A stretch of 64,000 nucleotides of DNA from JACKIC01 sp964392305 (GTDB lineage Bacteria; Planctomycetota; UBA1135; UBA2386), in NCBI GenBank assembly GCA_964392305.1, contig CAYMPV010000003.1, positions 62,001-126,000 on the forward strand, written 5' to 3'. Below, piece after piece: positions 44,546 through 53,179 of this stretch. Made by a program: the position numbers and the translations under genes. Numbering within the stretch: the first letter of the stretch is position 1; each line of letters begins with the position of its first letter. The notes beneath the pieces are model-generated. The model made no database searches and had not been told where the DNA came from. It saw only the letters and a program-made list of their open reading frames with translations.

Positions 44546-46006
44546 ATGCCCATTGGCCCTGTCGACCTCACCATCCTGATCCTCTACATGGCCGGAACGA
44601 TCGCGTTCGGGCTGTGGATGAGTCGCGGTCAGAAGTCGGCGAGCGACTATCTGCTCGGCGGCAGGAACCTGCCGTGGTGGGCGCTGCTGCTGTCGATCGT
44701 CGCCACCGAGACCAGCACCGCGACGTTCCTGTCCGTGCCGGGCATCGCCTGGAGCCGCGGCGACCTCACCTACCTGCAGCTGCCGCTCGGCTACCTGATC
44801 GGCCGCACCGTCGCTGCGTTCGTGCTGCTGCCGCTCTACTTCAAGGGCGAACTGTTCACCGCCTACGACGTACTGCGCGTGCGCAGCGGCCCGGCCGTGC
44901 GCACGCTCGCCAGCGGCCTGTTCCTGGTCACGCGCACGCTCGCCGACGGGCTGCGGCTCTACCTCGCGGCGATCGTGCTGCAGATCATGCTGGGTTGGTC
45001 GCTGGGCACCTCGGTGTTGATCACGGGGTTGGTCACCGTCGTCTACACCACGCTCGGCGGCATCAGGGCGGTGGTCTGGACCGACGTGATCCAGTTCGCG
45101 GTCTACATGCTCGGCGCCATCGCGGCGCTGCTGGTGCTCGGGAACGCGCTGCCGAACGGCCTGTCCGGCATGTGGCTGAACGCCACCGCCGACCCGGACT
45201 TCAAGGTGTTCGACTTCCGCCTCGACTGGAGCTCGGCCTACACCTTCTGGGCCGGCCTGATCGGCGGCGCGGTGTTGTCGATCGGCAGCCACGGGGTCGA
45301 TCAGCTGATCGTGCAGCGTTATCTGAGCGCGCGTGACCAGCGCGACGCGCAGAAGGCGCTGCTGTGGAGCGGGCCGATCGTGCTGCTGCAGTTCGCGTTC
45401 TTCCTGTTCCTGGGCCTCGCGCTCGCCGCGTTCTACGCCGCGAACCCACCGGCAACGCCGTTCGAGAAGGGCGACCGCGTGCTCGCCGACTTCATCGTGC
45501 ACCACCTGCCGACCGGACTGGTCGGCATCGTGCTCGGGGCGGTGTTCTCGGCGGCGATGTCGACGCTGTCGAGTTCGTTGTCGGCGTCGGCCAGCGCGCT
45601 GGTCAACGACTTCGTGCTGCCGCTCACGGGCCAGCGCAGCGACTCGCCGTTCGCACTGCGCGCGGCGAAGTCGGCGACGGTCCTGTTCGCACTGCTGCAG
45701 ATGGCCGTCGGCGTGTCGGGGCTGGGCGGTCGCGACAACGTCGTCAATCAGGTGCTCGGCATCGCGACGATCACCACCGGCATCATCCTCGGTCTGTTCG
45801 TGCTGGCGCTGCGCCGCCGACGCTCTCCGCGCAGTTCCCTGTGTGGCCTGCTCGGCGGCCTGCTGGCGACCGCGGCGGTGGTGTTCGCGCTGCCAGTGAT
45901 GGAGTTCTCGCTGGCGTGGCCGTGGCACGGTCTGGTCAGCTGCGGTTGCACCGTGATCACCGGCAGCGTCGCGACCCTGTTCTTGCCCCAGGACGACCTC
46001 GAATGA
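44546..46006 (+). CDS. Sodium:solute symporter, probable amino-sugar/MurNAc importer
   Basis: A 486-residue membrane protein of the SSS family with about 13 helices. Marks include LLGGRNLPWWALLLSIVATE (helix 2, sodium-site region), LYLAAIVLQIMLGWSLGTSVLIT, GGIRAVVWTDVIQF, GSHGVDQLIVQRYLSARD and GLVGIVLGAVFSAAMSTLSSSLSASASALV (sodium ligands). Substrate cannot be read from sequence. Its divergence from murQ and coupling to two NamZ genes (ATGA overlap) point to MurNAc, GlcNAc or MurNAc-GlcNAc import, as for the MurT symporter of Tannerella. Confidence 0.88.
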   Translation: MPIGPVDLTILILYMAGTIAFGLWMSRGQKSASDYLLGGRNLPWWALLLSIVATETSTATFLSVPGIAWSRGDLTYLQLPLGYLIGRTVAAFVLLPLYFKGELFTAYDVLRVRSGPAVRTLASGLFLVTRTLADGLRLYLAAIVLQIMLGWSLGTSVLITGLVTVVYTTLGGIRAVVWTDVIQFAVYMLGAIAALLVLGNALPNGLSGMWLNATADPDFKVFDFRLDWSSAYTFWAGLIGGAVLSIGSHGVDQLIVQRYLSARDQRDAQKALLWSGPIVLLQFAFFLFLGLALAAFYAANPPATPFEKGDRVLADFIVHHLPTGLVGIVLGAVFSAAMSTLSSSLSASASALVNDFVLPLTGQRSDSPFALRAAKSATVLFALLQMAVGVSGLGGRDNVVNQVLGIATITTGIILGLFVLALRRRRSPRSSLCGLLGGLLATAAVVFALPVMEFSLAWPWHGLVSCGCTVITGSVATLFLPQDDLE

Positions 46007-47187
46007 ACCCGTTCCCGCTGTTCACTGCCTCGCTCCTGCTGCTCGTCCCGGCGACGGCCCAGGCCCGCACCGGCGTCGACGTGCTCGCCGCGAGCGACTG
46101 CGAAGCGCTGCGCGGCCGCAAGGTCGGCCTGATCACCAACCACACCGGCCGCACGCACGACGGCCGCCGCACCGTCGACGTGCTCGCCGAGAACGAGAAC
46201 GTGACGCTCACGGCCCTGTTCTCGCCCGAACACGGCTGGGAAGGCGTGCTCGACGCCAAGGTCGGCGACAGCCGCGACGCCAGGACCGGCCTGCCCGTGT
46301 ACTCGCTCTACGGTGAGACGCGTGAGCCGACCGACGCGATGCTGGCCAACGTCGACACGCTGGTGTTCGACATCCAGGACATCGGCTGCCGCTTCTACAC
46401 CTACGTGTCGACCATGCGGAACTGCCTGCGTGCCGCCGCCACCAGGAACCTGCGTTTCGTCGTGCTCGACCGCCCCAATCCGATCGGCGGTCTACGCTTC
46501 GCGGGGCCCGTGCTCGCCGCCGAGCGACAGGACTTCGTCGGCGCGCACCGCATCCCCGTGCAACACGGCATGACCGCCGGTGAACTGGCGCGCATGATGG
46601 TCGGCGAGGACGGCATCCGCGTCGACCTCACCGTGATCCGCAACGAGGGATGGCAACGCGCCGACCTCTGGGACCGCACCGGCCTCTGCTGGATCAACCC
46701 GTCGCCCAACATGCGTTGTTTGACGCAGGCGATGCTGTATCCGGGCATCGGCCTGCTCGAAGGCACGAACCTGTCGGTCGGGAGAGGCACCGATACACCG
46801 TTCGAAGTGCTCGGCGCGCCGTGGTGCGACGGTGTCGGATTGGCCGCGCGGCTGCGCGCCGAGAACCTGCCCGGCGTGACCTTCGTACCGGTGCGCTTCT
46901 CGCCGACCGCGAGCAAACACGAGGGCAAGTCGTGTTCGGGTATCAACGTCGTGATCACCGACTGGCGTTCCTTCGAGGCAGTGCGCACCGGCCTGCACGT
47001 CGCCTGTGCGCTGCGCGCACTGCACCCCGACGACTGGGACACCAGCCGCCTGGACTGGTTGCTCAAGCATCAACCGAGCTGCGCCGCGATCCTCGCCGGC
47101 ACCGCCGCCGACACGATCGTCGCGACCTGGCAGAAGGACCTCGAGCTGTTCCGCATCCGGCGCAAACCCTTCCTGCTCTACGAGTGA
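46003..47187 (+). CDS. namZ: Exported NamZ-type (DUF1343, GH171) exo-beta-N-acetylmuramidase
   Basis: A 394-residue exported enzyme with signal peptide MNPFPLFTASLLLLVPATAQA, whose ATG overlaps the symporter stop (ATGA). DUF1343 signatures are VGLITNHTGR (about residue 42), ALFSPEHGWEG with the conserved Glu-His of the family active site (about 74), LVFDIQDIGCRFYTYVSTM, VLDRPNPIGG, PVQHGMTAGELARM, WINPSPNMR, and GTNLSVGRGTDTPFEVLGAP. The founding enzyme, NamZ of Bacillus subtilis, removes MurNAc from the non-reducing end of glycan chains. This copy would supply MurNAc for the symporter and MurQ. Confidence 0.92.
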   Translation: MNPFPLFTASLLLLVPATAQARTGVDVLAASDCEALRGRKVGLITNHTGRTHDGRRTVDVLAENENVTLTALFSPEHGWEGVLDAKVGDSRDARTGLPVYSLYGETREPTDAMLANVDTLVFDIQDIGCRFYTYVSTMRNCLRAAATRNLRFVVLDRPNPIGGLRFAGPVLAAERQDFVGAHRIPVQHGMTAGELARMMVGEDGIRVDLTVIRNEGWQRADLWDRTGLCWINPSPNMRCLTQAMLYPGIGLLEGTNLSVGRGTDTPFEVLGAPWCDGVGLAARLRAENLPGVTFVPVRFSPTASKHEGKSCSGINVVITDWRSFEAVRTGLHVACALRALHPDDWDTSRLDWLLKHQPSCAAILAGTAADTIVATWQKDLELFRIRRKPFLLYE

Positions 47188-47194
47188 GCCGCGA

Positions 47195-48367
47195 ATGACC
47201 ATCGTGCGTTTTGGCCTCGAAGTCGTCTGCGACCACGCGCCCGACGTGTTGCGCACCAGCAAACGCTTCGGGCTGCTGGCCAACCAGGCGTCGGTCGACC
47301 TCGGCTTCCGCCACGCGGCCGACGTGCTGCACGGCAAGTTCCGCGGCCGCCTCGCGGCCCTGTTCGGCCCGCAGCACGGTCTGTGGTCGACCGAGCAGGA
47401 CAACATGATCGAGACCGGCCATGCGCGCCATCCGCGTCTGGACCTGCCGGTGTTCAGCCTCTACTCCGAGACGCGCAAACCGTCGCAGGCGATGCTCGAC
47501 GGCCTCGACCTGCTGGTCGTCGATCTGCAGGACGTCGGCACGCGCGTCTACACCTACATCTGGACGCTGACGCATTGCCTGGAAGCCTGCGCGCAGAAGG
47601 GCATCCCGCTGCTGGTGCTCGACCGCCCCAACCCGCTCGGCGGCGAACGCGCCGAGGGCCAACTGCTCGTTCTCGACTACCGCAGTTTCGTCGGCCGCGC
47701 CGCGATCCCGATGCGCCACGGTCTGTCGTTCGGCGAACTGGCGCTGTTCTGCAACGACAGCATGGGCCTGGGCGCGGAAGTGCACGTGGTGCCGATGCAG
47801 GGCTGGCGACGCAGCATGCTGTGGCGCGACACCGGCCGCGACTGGGTGCCGCCGTCGCCCAACCTGCCGCGCTGCGAAAGCGCGTTGGTCTACCCGGGCC
47901 AGGTGTTGCTCGAGGGCACCAACCTCAGCGAAGGCCGGGGCACCACCACGCCGTTCGAGATCTGCGGCGCGCCGTTCGTCGATCCGTGGCAATGGCAGGC
48001 GCTGTTGTCGACGCGCGCACTCGCCGGCTGCGCGCTGCGGCCCTTGCAGTTCGAACCGACCTTCCAGAAGTGGCGCGGCGAACCCTGCGGCGGCCTGTTC
48101 GTGCACGTCACCGATCCGGCCGTGTTCGCCCCCTACCGCACCACGCTGGCGCTGCTGCGCACCGCGCACGAGCTGTGGCCGCAGCAGTTCGCGTGGCTAC
48201 AGCCGCCCTACGAATACGAACACGAGAAGATGCCCATCGACATCCTGGCCGGCGGCCCGCAGGTGCGTGCGTTCGTGCAGGGGGAACTGCCGTGGGCGCA
48301 GCTCGACGCGTTGGCGGTGACGCCGGCGGACTGGTGGCAGCGGGTGCGGCGGTTCTTGTTGTACTGA
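47195..48367 (+). CDS. Second NamZ-type (DUF1343) protein, without signal peptide and with Glu-to-Gln at the active-site motif
   Basis: A 390-residue protein, seven bases after the first NamZ gene. It keeps the family blocks (RFGLLANQASVD, VVDLQDVGTRVYTYIWTL, VLDRPNPLGGE, PMRHGLSFGELALF, VPPSPNLPR, GTNLSEGRGTTTPFEICGAP). It differs in two ways: the N-terminus (MTIVRFGLEVVCDHAPDV) shows no signal sequence, and the motif SPEHG is GPQHG, placing Gln where the other copy has Glu. It may be a cytosolic paralogue with different specificity or lower activity. Two NamZ paralogues with different specificity are known in Tannerella. Confidence 0.88.
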   Translation: MTIVRFGLEVVCDHAPDVLRTSKRFGLLANQASVDLGFRHAADVLHGKFRGRLAALFGPQHGLWSTEQDNMIETGHARHPRLDLPVFSLYSETRKPSQAMLDGLDLLVVDLQDVGTRVYTYIWTLTHCLEACAQKGIPLLVLDRPNPLGGERAEGQLLVLDYRSFVGRAAIPMRHGLSFGELALFCNDSMGLGAEVHVVPMQGWRRSMLWRDTGRDWVPPSPNLPRCESALVYPGQVLLEGTNLSEGRGTTTPFEICGAPFVDPWQWQALLSTRALAGCALRPLQFEPTFQKWRGEPCGGLFVHVTDPAVFAPYRTTLALLRTAHELWPQQFAWLQPPYEYEHEKMPIDILAGGPQVRAFVQGELPWAQLDALAVTPADWWQRVRRFLLY

Positions 48368-48370
48368 CGG

Positions 48371-49669
48371 TCACCGCAACTTCGTCACCCAGTGCAGCGT
48401 GCTGCCGCGCCGCGCCAGCGTCATGCCGACGCGCTCGGGCACGCCGCGGTCCCGGCCGACCGGGTTGCCTGCCATCTTCGCGCCGAGCTGCATCATCGCC
48501 CGGAAGTCGACCTCGACGTCCAACACTGCACCGTCGGCCAGCGCGGTGCGTTTCACCTTGCCGTCCTCCACCGCGTCGATCACGAGCCTGGCGGCGCCCG
48601 CGTCACCCCCCATCGCCATCGCCATGTACCGGCCGACGCGGCCGACATGGCTGACGAACGTCCCCTCGGGCAGGAACGGACTCGGCGTCGCCCCGGTCAC
48701 ACTGGTGCGCAGCCACTTGTAGCCGCGATGCTCGAGCGCATCGCGCGTGACCAGGTACTCGACGTCCTGGCCCGGCAGCTGCTGTTGCTCGAGCATCTGG
48801 CGGTAGTCGTCGCTGGCCAGCAGCTCGTCGAGCCGCGCGGGATCCGACACGCCGATGAGCATGCTGCCGGTCAGGTCACCGACGAACGTCATCGCAAAGC
48901 AGCCGTCGTAGAGCCTCATCCAGCGGTCGTTGAACGCGCGCGCCTTCTGCTGGGCTCCTTCGTCGCGGTGGGTCATGCGCAACCCCAGCTCCGCGAAGGG
49001 CCCGAGCACGGTCTGCAGCGACGTCGGCGCCAGCGAACAGCGCATCCTGATCAACGCGTCCTCGGCGGGCAGCAGCGGCGCGCCCGCGGGACCCGGCTCG
49101 AGTGCATCGACCATCTTGGCGACGTAACCACCCGGCAGCGGATCGACGTCCAACGTCACGGTCAGGCCGTCGGCGAGGCGCTGTGGGTCGCCGTCGACGC
49201 GCAATCGAAACTGCTGCAGCTGCCTTGGGAACGACCACAGTTCCTTGAGGAACGCGCCGACTTCCCTGGCCTGGAACCCCTGCTGCTGCAGTCCGACCAT
49301 CATGCCCGCCTGCACGATCGGCTGGATCGCTTCGATCTCCTCGGCGAACGCCGTCGCCAGCGCGGCGGGATCACCGCGCAGACGCAGATAGCCGACGTCG
49401 CCATCGACGGTGCGCACGTCACAACGGCCCCGCGCGGCGCAGGCGAGTTCGTAGTGCTGACCAGCGGCGGGTTCGGGCAGGTGCAACCCGACACCGAACG
49501 CGTCGGCGACGCGCGTCACCAGCGCGGCGCGAGTCGTCTGCAGCACCAGGATCGGCGCGCTGGCCTTGGTCGCGGTGGTCGCGGGCGGCTGTTGCGCGAG
49601 CAGCGACGAGATGACGGTGAACAGCGGCGCATGCAGCAGGAGGAGGCGGGCAGGGACGATGTGCTTCAT
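48371..49669 (-). CDS. Exported protein of unknown function
   Basis: A 432-residue protein; ATG 49669 opens a signal peptide (MKHIVPARLLLLHAPLFTVISSLLAQ). The frame is open upstream to 49792 but no better start is seen. The body has beta-rich segments (RGRCDVRTVDGDVGYLRLRGD, FRLRVDGDPQRLADGLTVTLDV) and helices around GLQQQGFQAREVGAFLKELW, and a late VGMTLARRGSTLHWVTKLR. There is no recognised family or catalytic motif. It converges on the second NamZ gene with only 3 bases between stops. The promoter is probably the TTGGTC-18-TACACT pair at 49726-49756. Confidence 0.72.
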   Translation of the reverse strand: MKHIVPARLLLLHAPLFTVISSLLAQQPPATTATKASAPILVLQTTRAALVTRVADAFGVGLHLPEPAAGQHYELACAARGRCDVRTVDGDVGYLRLRGDPAALATAFAEEIEAIQPIVQAGMMVGLQQQGFQAREVGAFLKELWSFPRQLQQFRLRVDGDPQRLADGLTVTLDVDPLPGGYVAKMVDALEPGPAGAPLLPAEDALIRMRCSLAPTSLQTVLGPFAELGLRMTHRDEGAQQKARAFNDRWMRLYDGCFAMTFVGDLTGSMLIGVSDPARLDELLASDDYRQMLEQQQLPGQDVEYLVTRDALEHRGYKWLRTSVTGATPSPFLPEGTFVSHVGRVGRYMAMAMGGDAGAARLVIDAVEDGKVKRTALADGAVLDVEVDFRAMMQLGAKMAGNPVGRDRGVPERVGMTLARRGSTLHWVTKLR

Positions 49670-49725
49670 GGCGTTCCAGGGTTCGACGACACCCAGGCTG
49701 ATGCAGGTGGCCGACAAGTTGCGCC

Positions 49726-49756
49726 AGTGTAGTACGGCTGCACACCGCAGACCAAC
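49726..49756 (-). promoter_or_regulatory. Probable promoter of the 48371-49669 gene
   Basis: On the minus strand TTGGTC (49756-49751) and TACACT (49731-49726) are separated by 19 bases or less, giving a leader of about 50 bases. The spacing is long, so this is a moderate match. Confidence 0.35.
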
Positions 49757-49760
49757 GCCG

Positions 49761-51029
49761 TCACCCCAGCCAGATCGCCAACAACCCCGCAACCAGCACC
49801 AGCCCCGCCCCCACCGCCACGCGCCCGGCGAGCCCCTTGCCGCTGACCATCGCGATCGCCGCCTTGACCACGGTGTTGCTGAGCGCAGCGATCACGATCG
49901 CGGCGACCGCCACGGGCATCGTCTGCTGACCGGCGGCGGTCTGCTGCGCCATCGACAGGGTGATCGCGTCGACGTCGGTCAAACCCGCGACCGCGGCGAT
50001 CACGTAGGTGCCGGTGCCGGGCAGGTAGAGCCTGGCGAGCGCGAGCAGCAGCGACACCGCCGCGAACAACAGCGCGAACTTGCCCGCTGCCCAGAGCGAG
50101 AACGGATTGCGTAACGGCACGTCCTCGGCGTCGCTGGCGATGCGCGGCGTCTGCCCCGCGAAGCACTGCCACGCGAACAGGCCGCAGACCGTGAGCATCA
50201 CCACGAACGGCAGCAGCAGAGGCCCCAGCAGGGCGATGTCGACGATCGCCGCGGCGACGACGACGCGGCCGAACATCACGCCCCACGCCAGCAGGATGCC
50301 GCCGGCGAGTTGCCGGCTGTCGCTGCCGGGTTCGCGGCTCTGCTTGACCAGCGCCAGCGTCACCGCGGTCGAACTGACCAGGCCGCCGCTGGCCGCGGTG
50401 ATCGCCGTGCCGTGCCGTGAGCCGAGCCAGCGCGTGGTGACGTAGCCGACCAGCGACAGCCCGGAGATCAGCAGCACCAGCAGCCACAACTTGTACAGGT
50501 TGATCGCGCCCCACGGGTCGATGGTCTCGTCGGGCAACAACGGCAACACGATGAACGTCGCCAACAGGAAACGCATGCCGACCAGCACGTCGTTCCAGCC
50601 GATGCGGCCGACCAGCCCGTGCAACGGCTGCTTGTAGGCGAGCAGCGCCGCGGTGATCACGCCCAGGCCGATCGCCAGCTCGCGGTGACCCGCGGTAGCC
50701 ATCGCGCCGAGCAGCACGGTGACGATCGCCGCCAGCTCCGTGGTCAGCCCCAGGCTGCGCGGCGCGACGCGCGACGCGGCCTGGTAACCGACCATGAGCA
50801 CGGCGACGACGCCGACCACCACGGCCGGCACGATCCACGGCATCGCCAGCGACTTCGCCAGGTAACCCGCAACCGCGCCGGCTTCGGCGAACAGCACGAA
50901 GCTGCGCAGCCCGGCGATGCCGAAGCCCTCGTCGGCGATGCGCTTCTCACGCTCCACGCCGAGCAGGGCACCGAGCAGCAGCGCGGTGCCGAAGTCCTGG
51001 GCGCTCGACCAATCGAGTTCGGCGATCAC
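49761..51029 (-). CDS. MgtC/SapB and DUF4010 family membrane protein
   Basis: A 422-residue polytopic protein with about 12 helices, starting at the GTG 51029. The N-terminal part is MgtC/SapB-like: FGTALLLGALLGVEREKR, then GIAGLRSFVLFAEAGAVAGYL. The C-terminal part is DUF4010 (GYVTTRWLGSRHGTAITAASGGLVSSTAVTLAL and YVIAAVAGLTDVDAITLSM). Members are linked with magnesium homeostasis or envelope stress, but their transport substrate is not settled. It begins divergently from the esterase gene at 51078, with TACTGT seven bases before its GTG. Confidence 0.85.
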   Translation of the reverse strand: MIAELDWSSAQDFGTALLLGALLGVEREKRIADEGFGIAGLRSFVLFAEAGAVAGYLAKSLAMPWIVPAVVVGVVAVLMVGYQAASRVAPRSLGLTTELAAIVTVLLGAMATAGHRELAIGLGVITAALLAYKQPLHGLVGRIGWNDVLVGMRFLLATFIVLPLLPDETIDPWGAINLYKLWLLVLLISGLSLVGYVTTRWLGSRHGTAITAASGGLVSSTAVTLALVKQSREPGSDSRQLAGGILLAWGVMFGRVVVAAAIVDIALLGPLLLPFVVMLTVCGLFAWQCFAGQTPRIASDAEDVPLRNPFSLWAAGKFALLFAAVSLLLALARLYLPGTGTYVIAAVAGLTDVDAITLSMAQQTAAGQQTMPVAVAAIVIAALSNTVVKAAIAMVSGKGLAGRVAVGAGLVLVAGLLAIWLG

Positions 51030-51036
51030 TCCGGGC

Positions 51037-51042
51037 ACAGTA
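51037..51042 (-). promoter_or_regulatory. -10 element of the MgtC/DUF4010 gene
   Basis: The minus strand reads TACTGT, 7 bases before the GTG start, identical in hexamer and spacing to the element before the GH3 gene at 40530. Confidence 0.45.
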
Positions 51043-51065
51043 GCGGCGGCCGGAGCGCCGTCGAA

Positions 51066-51071
51066 TAAGAT
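51066..51071 (+). promoter_or_regulatory. -10 element of the esterase gene
   Basis: TAAGAT ends 6 bases before the ATG at 51078, without a ribosome site. Confidence 0.45.
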
Positions 51072-51077
51072 CGCAGC

Positions 51078-51842
51078 ATGCGCCTGTCGTCGTTCCTGTT
51101 GGCCATCGCCTTCGCCGCACCCCTCGTGACCGCACAAGAACCCGCCTCCGACCGCTCCGCCGCCGTCGAACCGACTCCCGGTCGCCAGGTCGAGCAGAGC
51201 CTCACCGTCGGTGACACCGACGTCCCCTACCTTTGTTACCTGCCACAGGACTACGCCAAGAGCGACAGCAAGGTGCCGCTGCTGCTGTTCCTGCATGGCC
51301 GCGGCGAGAGCAACGGACCGCTCAGCAAGGTCGCGTCCTGGGGTCCGGCGAAGTATCTGGCAGCTGGCGAGCAGCTGCCGTACGTGGTGCTGTCGCCGCA
51401 GTGCCCCAAGACCGCGTGGTGGGCCGACGACGGCCAGCAGGCACTGCTGATCGCGCTGCTCGACCACGCCGAGAAGACCTGGCGCATCGACCCGCAGCGG
51501 ATCGTCGTCACCGGCCTGAGCATGGGCGGCTACGGCACCTGGCGGTTGTGCGCCGACCATCCCGCCCGCTTCGCCGCCGCCGCGCCGATCTGCGGCGCCG
51601 GTGAGGTGGCCTGGGCACCGCGCCTCACGAAGTTGCCGATCTGGGCCTGGCACGGCACCGTCGACCGCGCCGTTCCACACGAGAAGTCGGTGGTGATGGT
51701 CGAGGCGATCCAGAAGGCCGGCGGCGACAAGGTGCTGTTCACTTCGCTCGAACACGTCGGCCACAACTCGTGGGAGGCCGCCTACCGATCGCCGGACCTG
51801 TGGCGTTGGTTCGACGCGCAGCGCAACGAGACGCGGCGCTGA
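51078..51842 (+). CDS. Exported phospholipase/carboxylesterase-like alpha/beta hydrolase
   Basis: A 254-residue protein with signal peptide MRLSSFLLAIAFAAPLVTAQ. It has the PHB-depolymerase/feruloyl-esterase pattern: LLLFLHGRGESNG (oxyanion hole, about residue 75), VTGLSMGGYGTWRL (nucleophile Ser about 150), WHGTVDRAVP (acid) and HVGHNSWEAAY (His). Related planctomycetal enzymes often carry the label poly(3-hydroxybutyrate) depolymerase, but a general carboxylic ester substrate is more likely. Confidence 0.88.
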   Translation: MRLSSFLLAIAFAAPLVTAQEPASDRSAAVEPTPGRQVEQSLTVGDTDVPYLCYLPQDYAKSDSKVPLLLFLHGRGESNGPLSKVASWGPAKYLAAGEQLPYVVLSPQCPKTAWWADDGQQALLIALLDHAEKTWRIDPQRIVVTGLSMGGYGTWRLCADHPARFAAAAPICGAGEVAWAPRLTKLPIWAWHGTVDRAVPHEKSVVMVEAIQKAGGDKVLFTSLEHVGHNSWEAAYRSPDLWRWFDAQRNETRR

Positions 51843-51922
51843 TTTTTCGGGGATCGGTTGTCCGGTCGGGAACGTCGCCCACGCCTGAACCGGTGGCGAC
51901 CATCGCCGTTGCCGTTCCCGCG

Positions 51923-53167
51923 ATGAAGACCTCCCCTCCCGGCTGCGTGCGCGCAGCGTCTTCGCTCCTCGTCGGCCTGTTGGCCGGCTCCGCCTTCCTG
52001 CCCGGCCAACACGCGGCAACCGAGGCACCACCGCGGCCCAAGGTGCCCCAGGAGATGCTGCGCCTCGGGCGCGTAGCCGCACCGCGACAACTCGCCGGCA
52101 AGCAGTACCCAGAAGCCGCGGCGATGATCGAGCAAGGGTTGCGTTGGCTGCTCGCGCACCAGGACCAGGACGGGCGTTGGAACGCCGACGAGTTCATGGC
52201 CCACGACGGCGAACACCCGACCGACGGCCCCGGCAACGGCACCCAGGACGTGGCGGTCACGGGCCTGGTGCTGCTGGCGTTCGCGCGCGAAGGCATCGCC
52301 AAGAAGAGCGACCCGCACTACACCGCCGCGATCCGCGGCGCCCACTGGTTGGCGCTGCAGCAGGAGGAGAACGGTGTGATCGGTCCGAGCAGCGCCCACG
52401 ACTTCATCTACGGCCAGGCGATCGCCACGCTGGGCTTGTGGGCGACGGCCGCGGCCACGGGTTCGGCCGAAGCGCGCACCGCCGCCGAGAAGGGATACGC
52501 CTACCTCGAGAAGCACCGCAATCCCTACGCGGTGTGGCGCTACATGCCGCGCGACAACGACAACGACACGTCGGTCACGACCTGGGCCACGCTCGCCTAC
52601 CTCGCCGCGCACGAACAAGGCCAACGCATCAACCGTCAGGCGTTGCAGTTGGTCGGCACGTGGATCGACCAGGTCACCGACGCGGGCGGCCGCACCGGCT
52701 ACTCGCGTGCGGGTGAGCCGAGCTCACGCAACGTGCGCAACGCGGCGCGCTTTCCGCCGCAGCAAGGTGAGGCGATGACGGCTGCGGGCCTGCTGTGCCG
52801 CGTTGGCGTCGGCCAGACGGTGGACAGCGACGCGATCATCACCAGGTCCGTCGGGCTGGTGCTCGCCAAGCCACCGGTCTGGGAACCGGACACCGGCAAG
52901 GTCGACCAGTGTTACTGGTTCTTCGCCACCGAAGCGCTGCGCCACCTCGGCGGCGAAGCGCAGGCGACCTGGGCCCGCCAACTCGTCGACGCCTTGCAGA
53001 AGGGGTATCGCAGCGACGGCAGCTTCGCCGGTTCGTGGGATCCCGTCGGTCCGTGGGGCGAAGACGGAGGTCGGCTCTACGCCACGGCGATGTCGGTGCT
53101 CGCCCTGCAAGGGCTGTATCCGCTCGATCCGCCGGCCAAGACGGGCAAGGTTGAGCAGCGGCGCTAA
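51923..53167 (+). CDS. Exported squalene-cyclase/prenyltransferase-like alpha-toroid repeat protein
   Basis: A 414-residue protein; ATG 51923 gives a signal peptide (MKTSPPGCVRAASSLLVGLLAG). The body has repeats of the terpene-cyclase/protein prenyltransferase toroid type: IEQGLRWLLAHQDQDGRWNA, then TGLVLLAFAREG, AIRGAHWLALQQEENGVIGP, SVTTWATLAYLAAHEQG and LVDALQKGYRSDGSFAGSWDP. QDxDGxW-like motifs are present, but the DxDD catalytic motif of cyclases is not evident, so it is probably a non-enzymatic planctomycetal repeat protein. It precedes the DUF1592 gene by 12 bases. Confidence 0.82.
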   Translation: MKTSPPGCVRAASSLLVGLLAGSAFLPGQHAATEAPPRPKVPQEMLRLGRVAAPRQLAGKQYPEAAAMIEQGLRWLLAHQDQDGRWNADEFMAHDGEHPTDGPGNGTQDVAVTGLVLLAFAREGIAKKSDPHYTAAIRGAHWLALQQEENGVIGPSSAHDFIYGQAIATLGLWATAAATGSAEARTAAEKGYAYLEKHRNPYAVWRYMPRDNDNDTSVTTWATLAYLAAHEQGQRINRQALQLVGTWIDQVTDAGGRTGYSRAGEPSSRNVRNAARFPPQQGEAMTAAGLLCRVGVGQTVDSDAIITRSVGLVLAKPPVWEPDTGKVDQCYWFFATEALRHLGGEAQATWARQLVDALQKGYRSDGSFAGSWDPVGPWGEDGGRLYATAMSVLALQGLYPLDPPAKTGKVEQRR

Positions 53168-53179
53168 CATCCGGCGACC

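Noticed and set aside
53165..53170. TAACAT as the promoter of the DUF1592 gene
   Set aside because: It contains the stop codon of the upstream gene, so its composition is partly forced; kept only as a weak member of the leaderless pattern.
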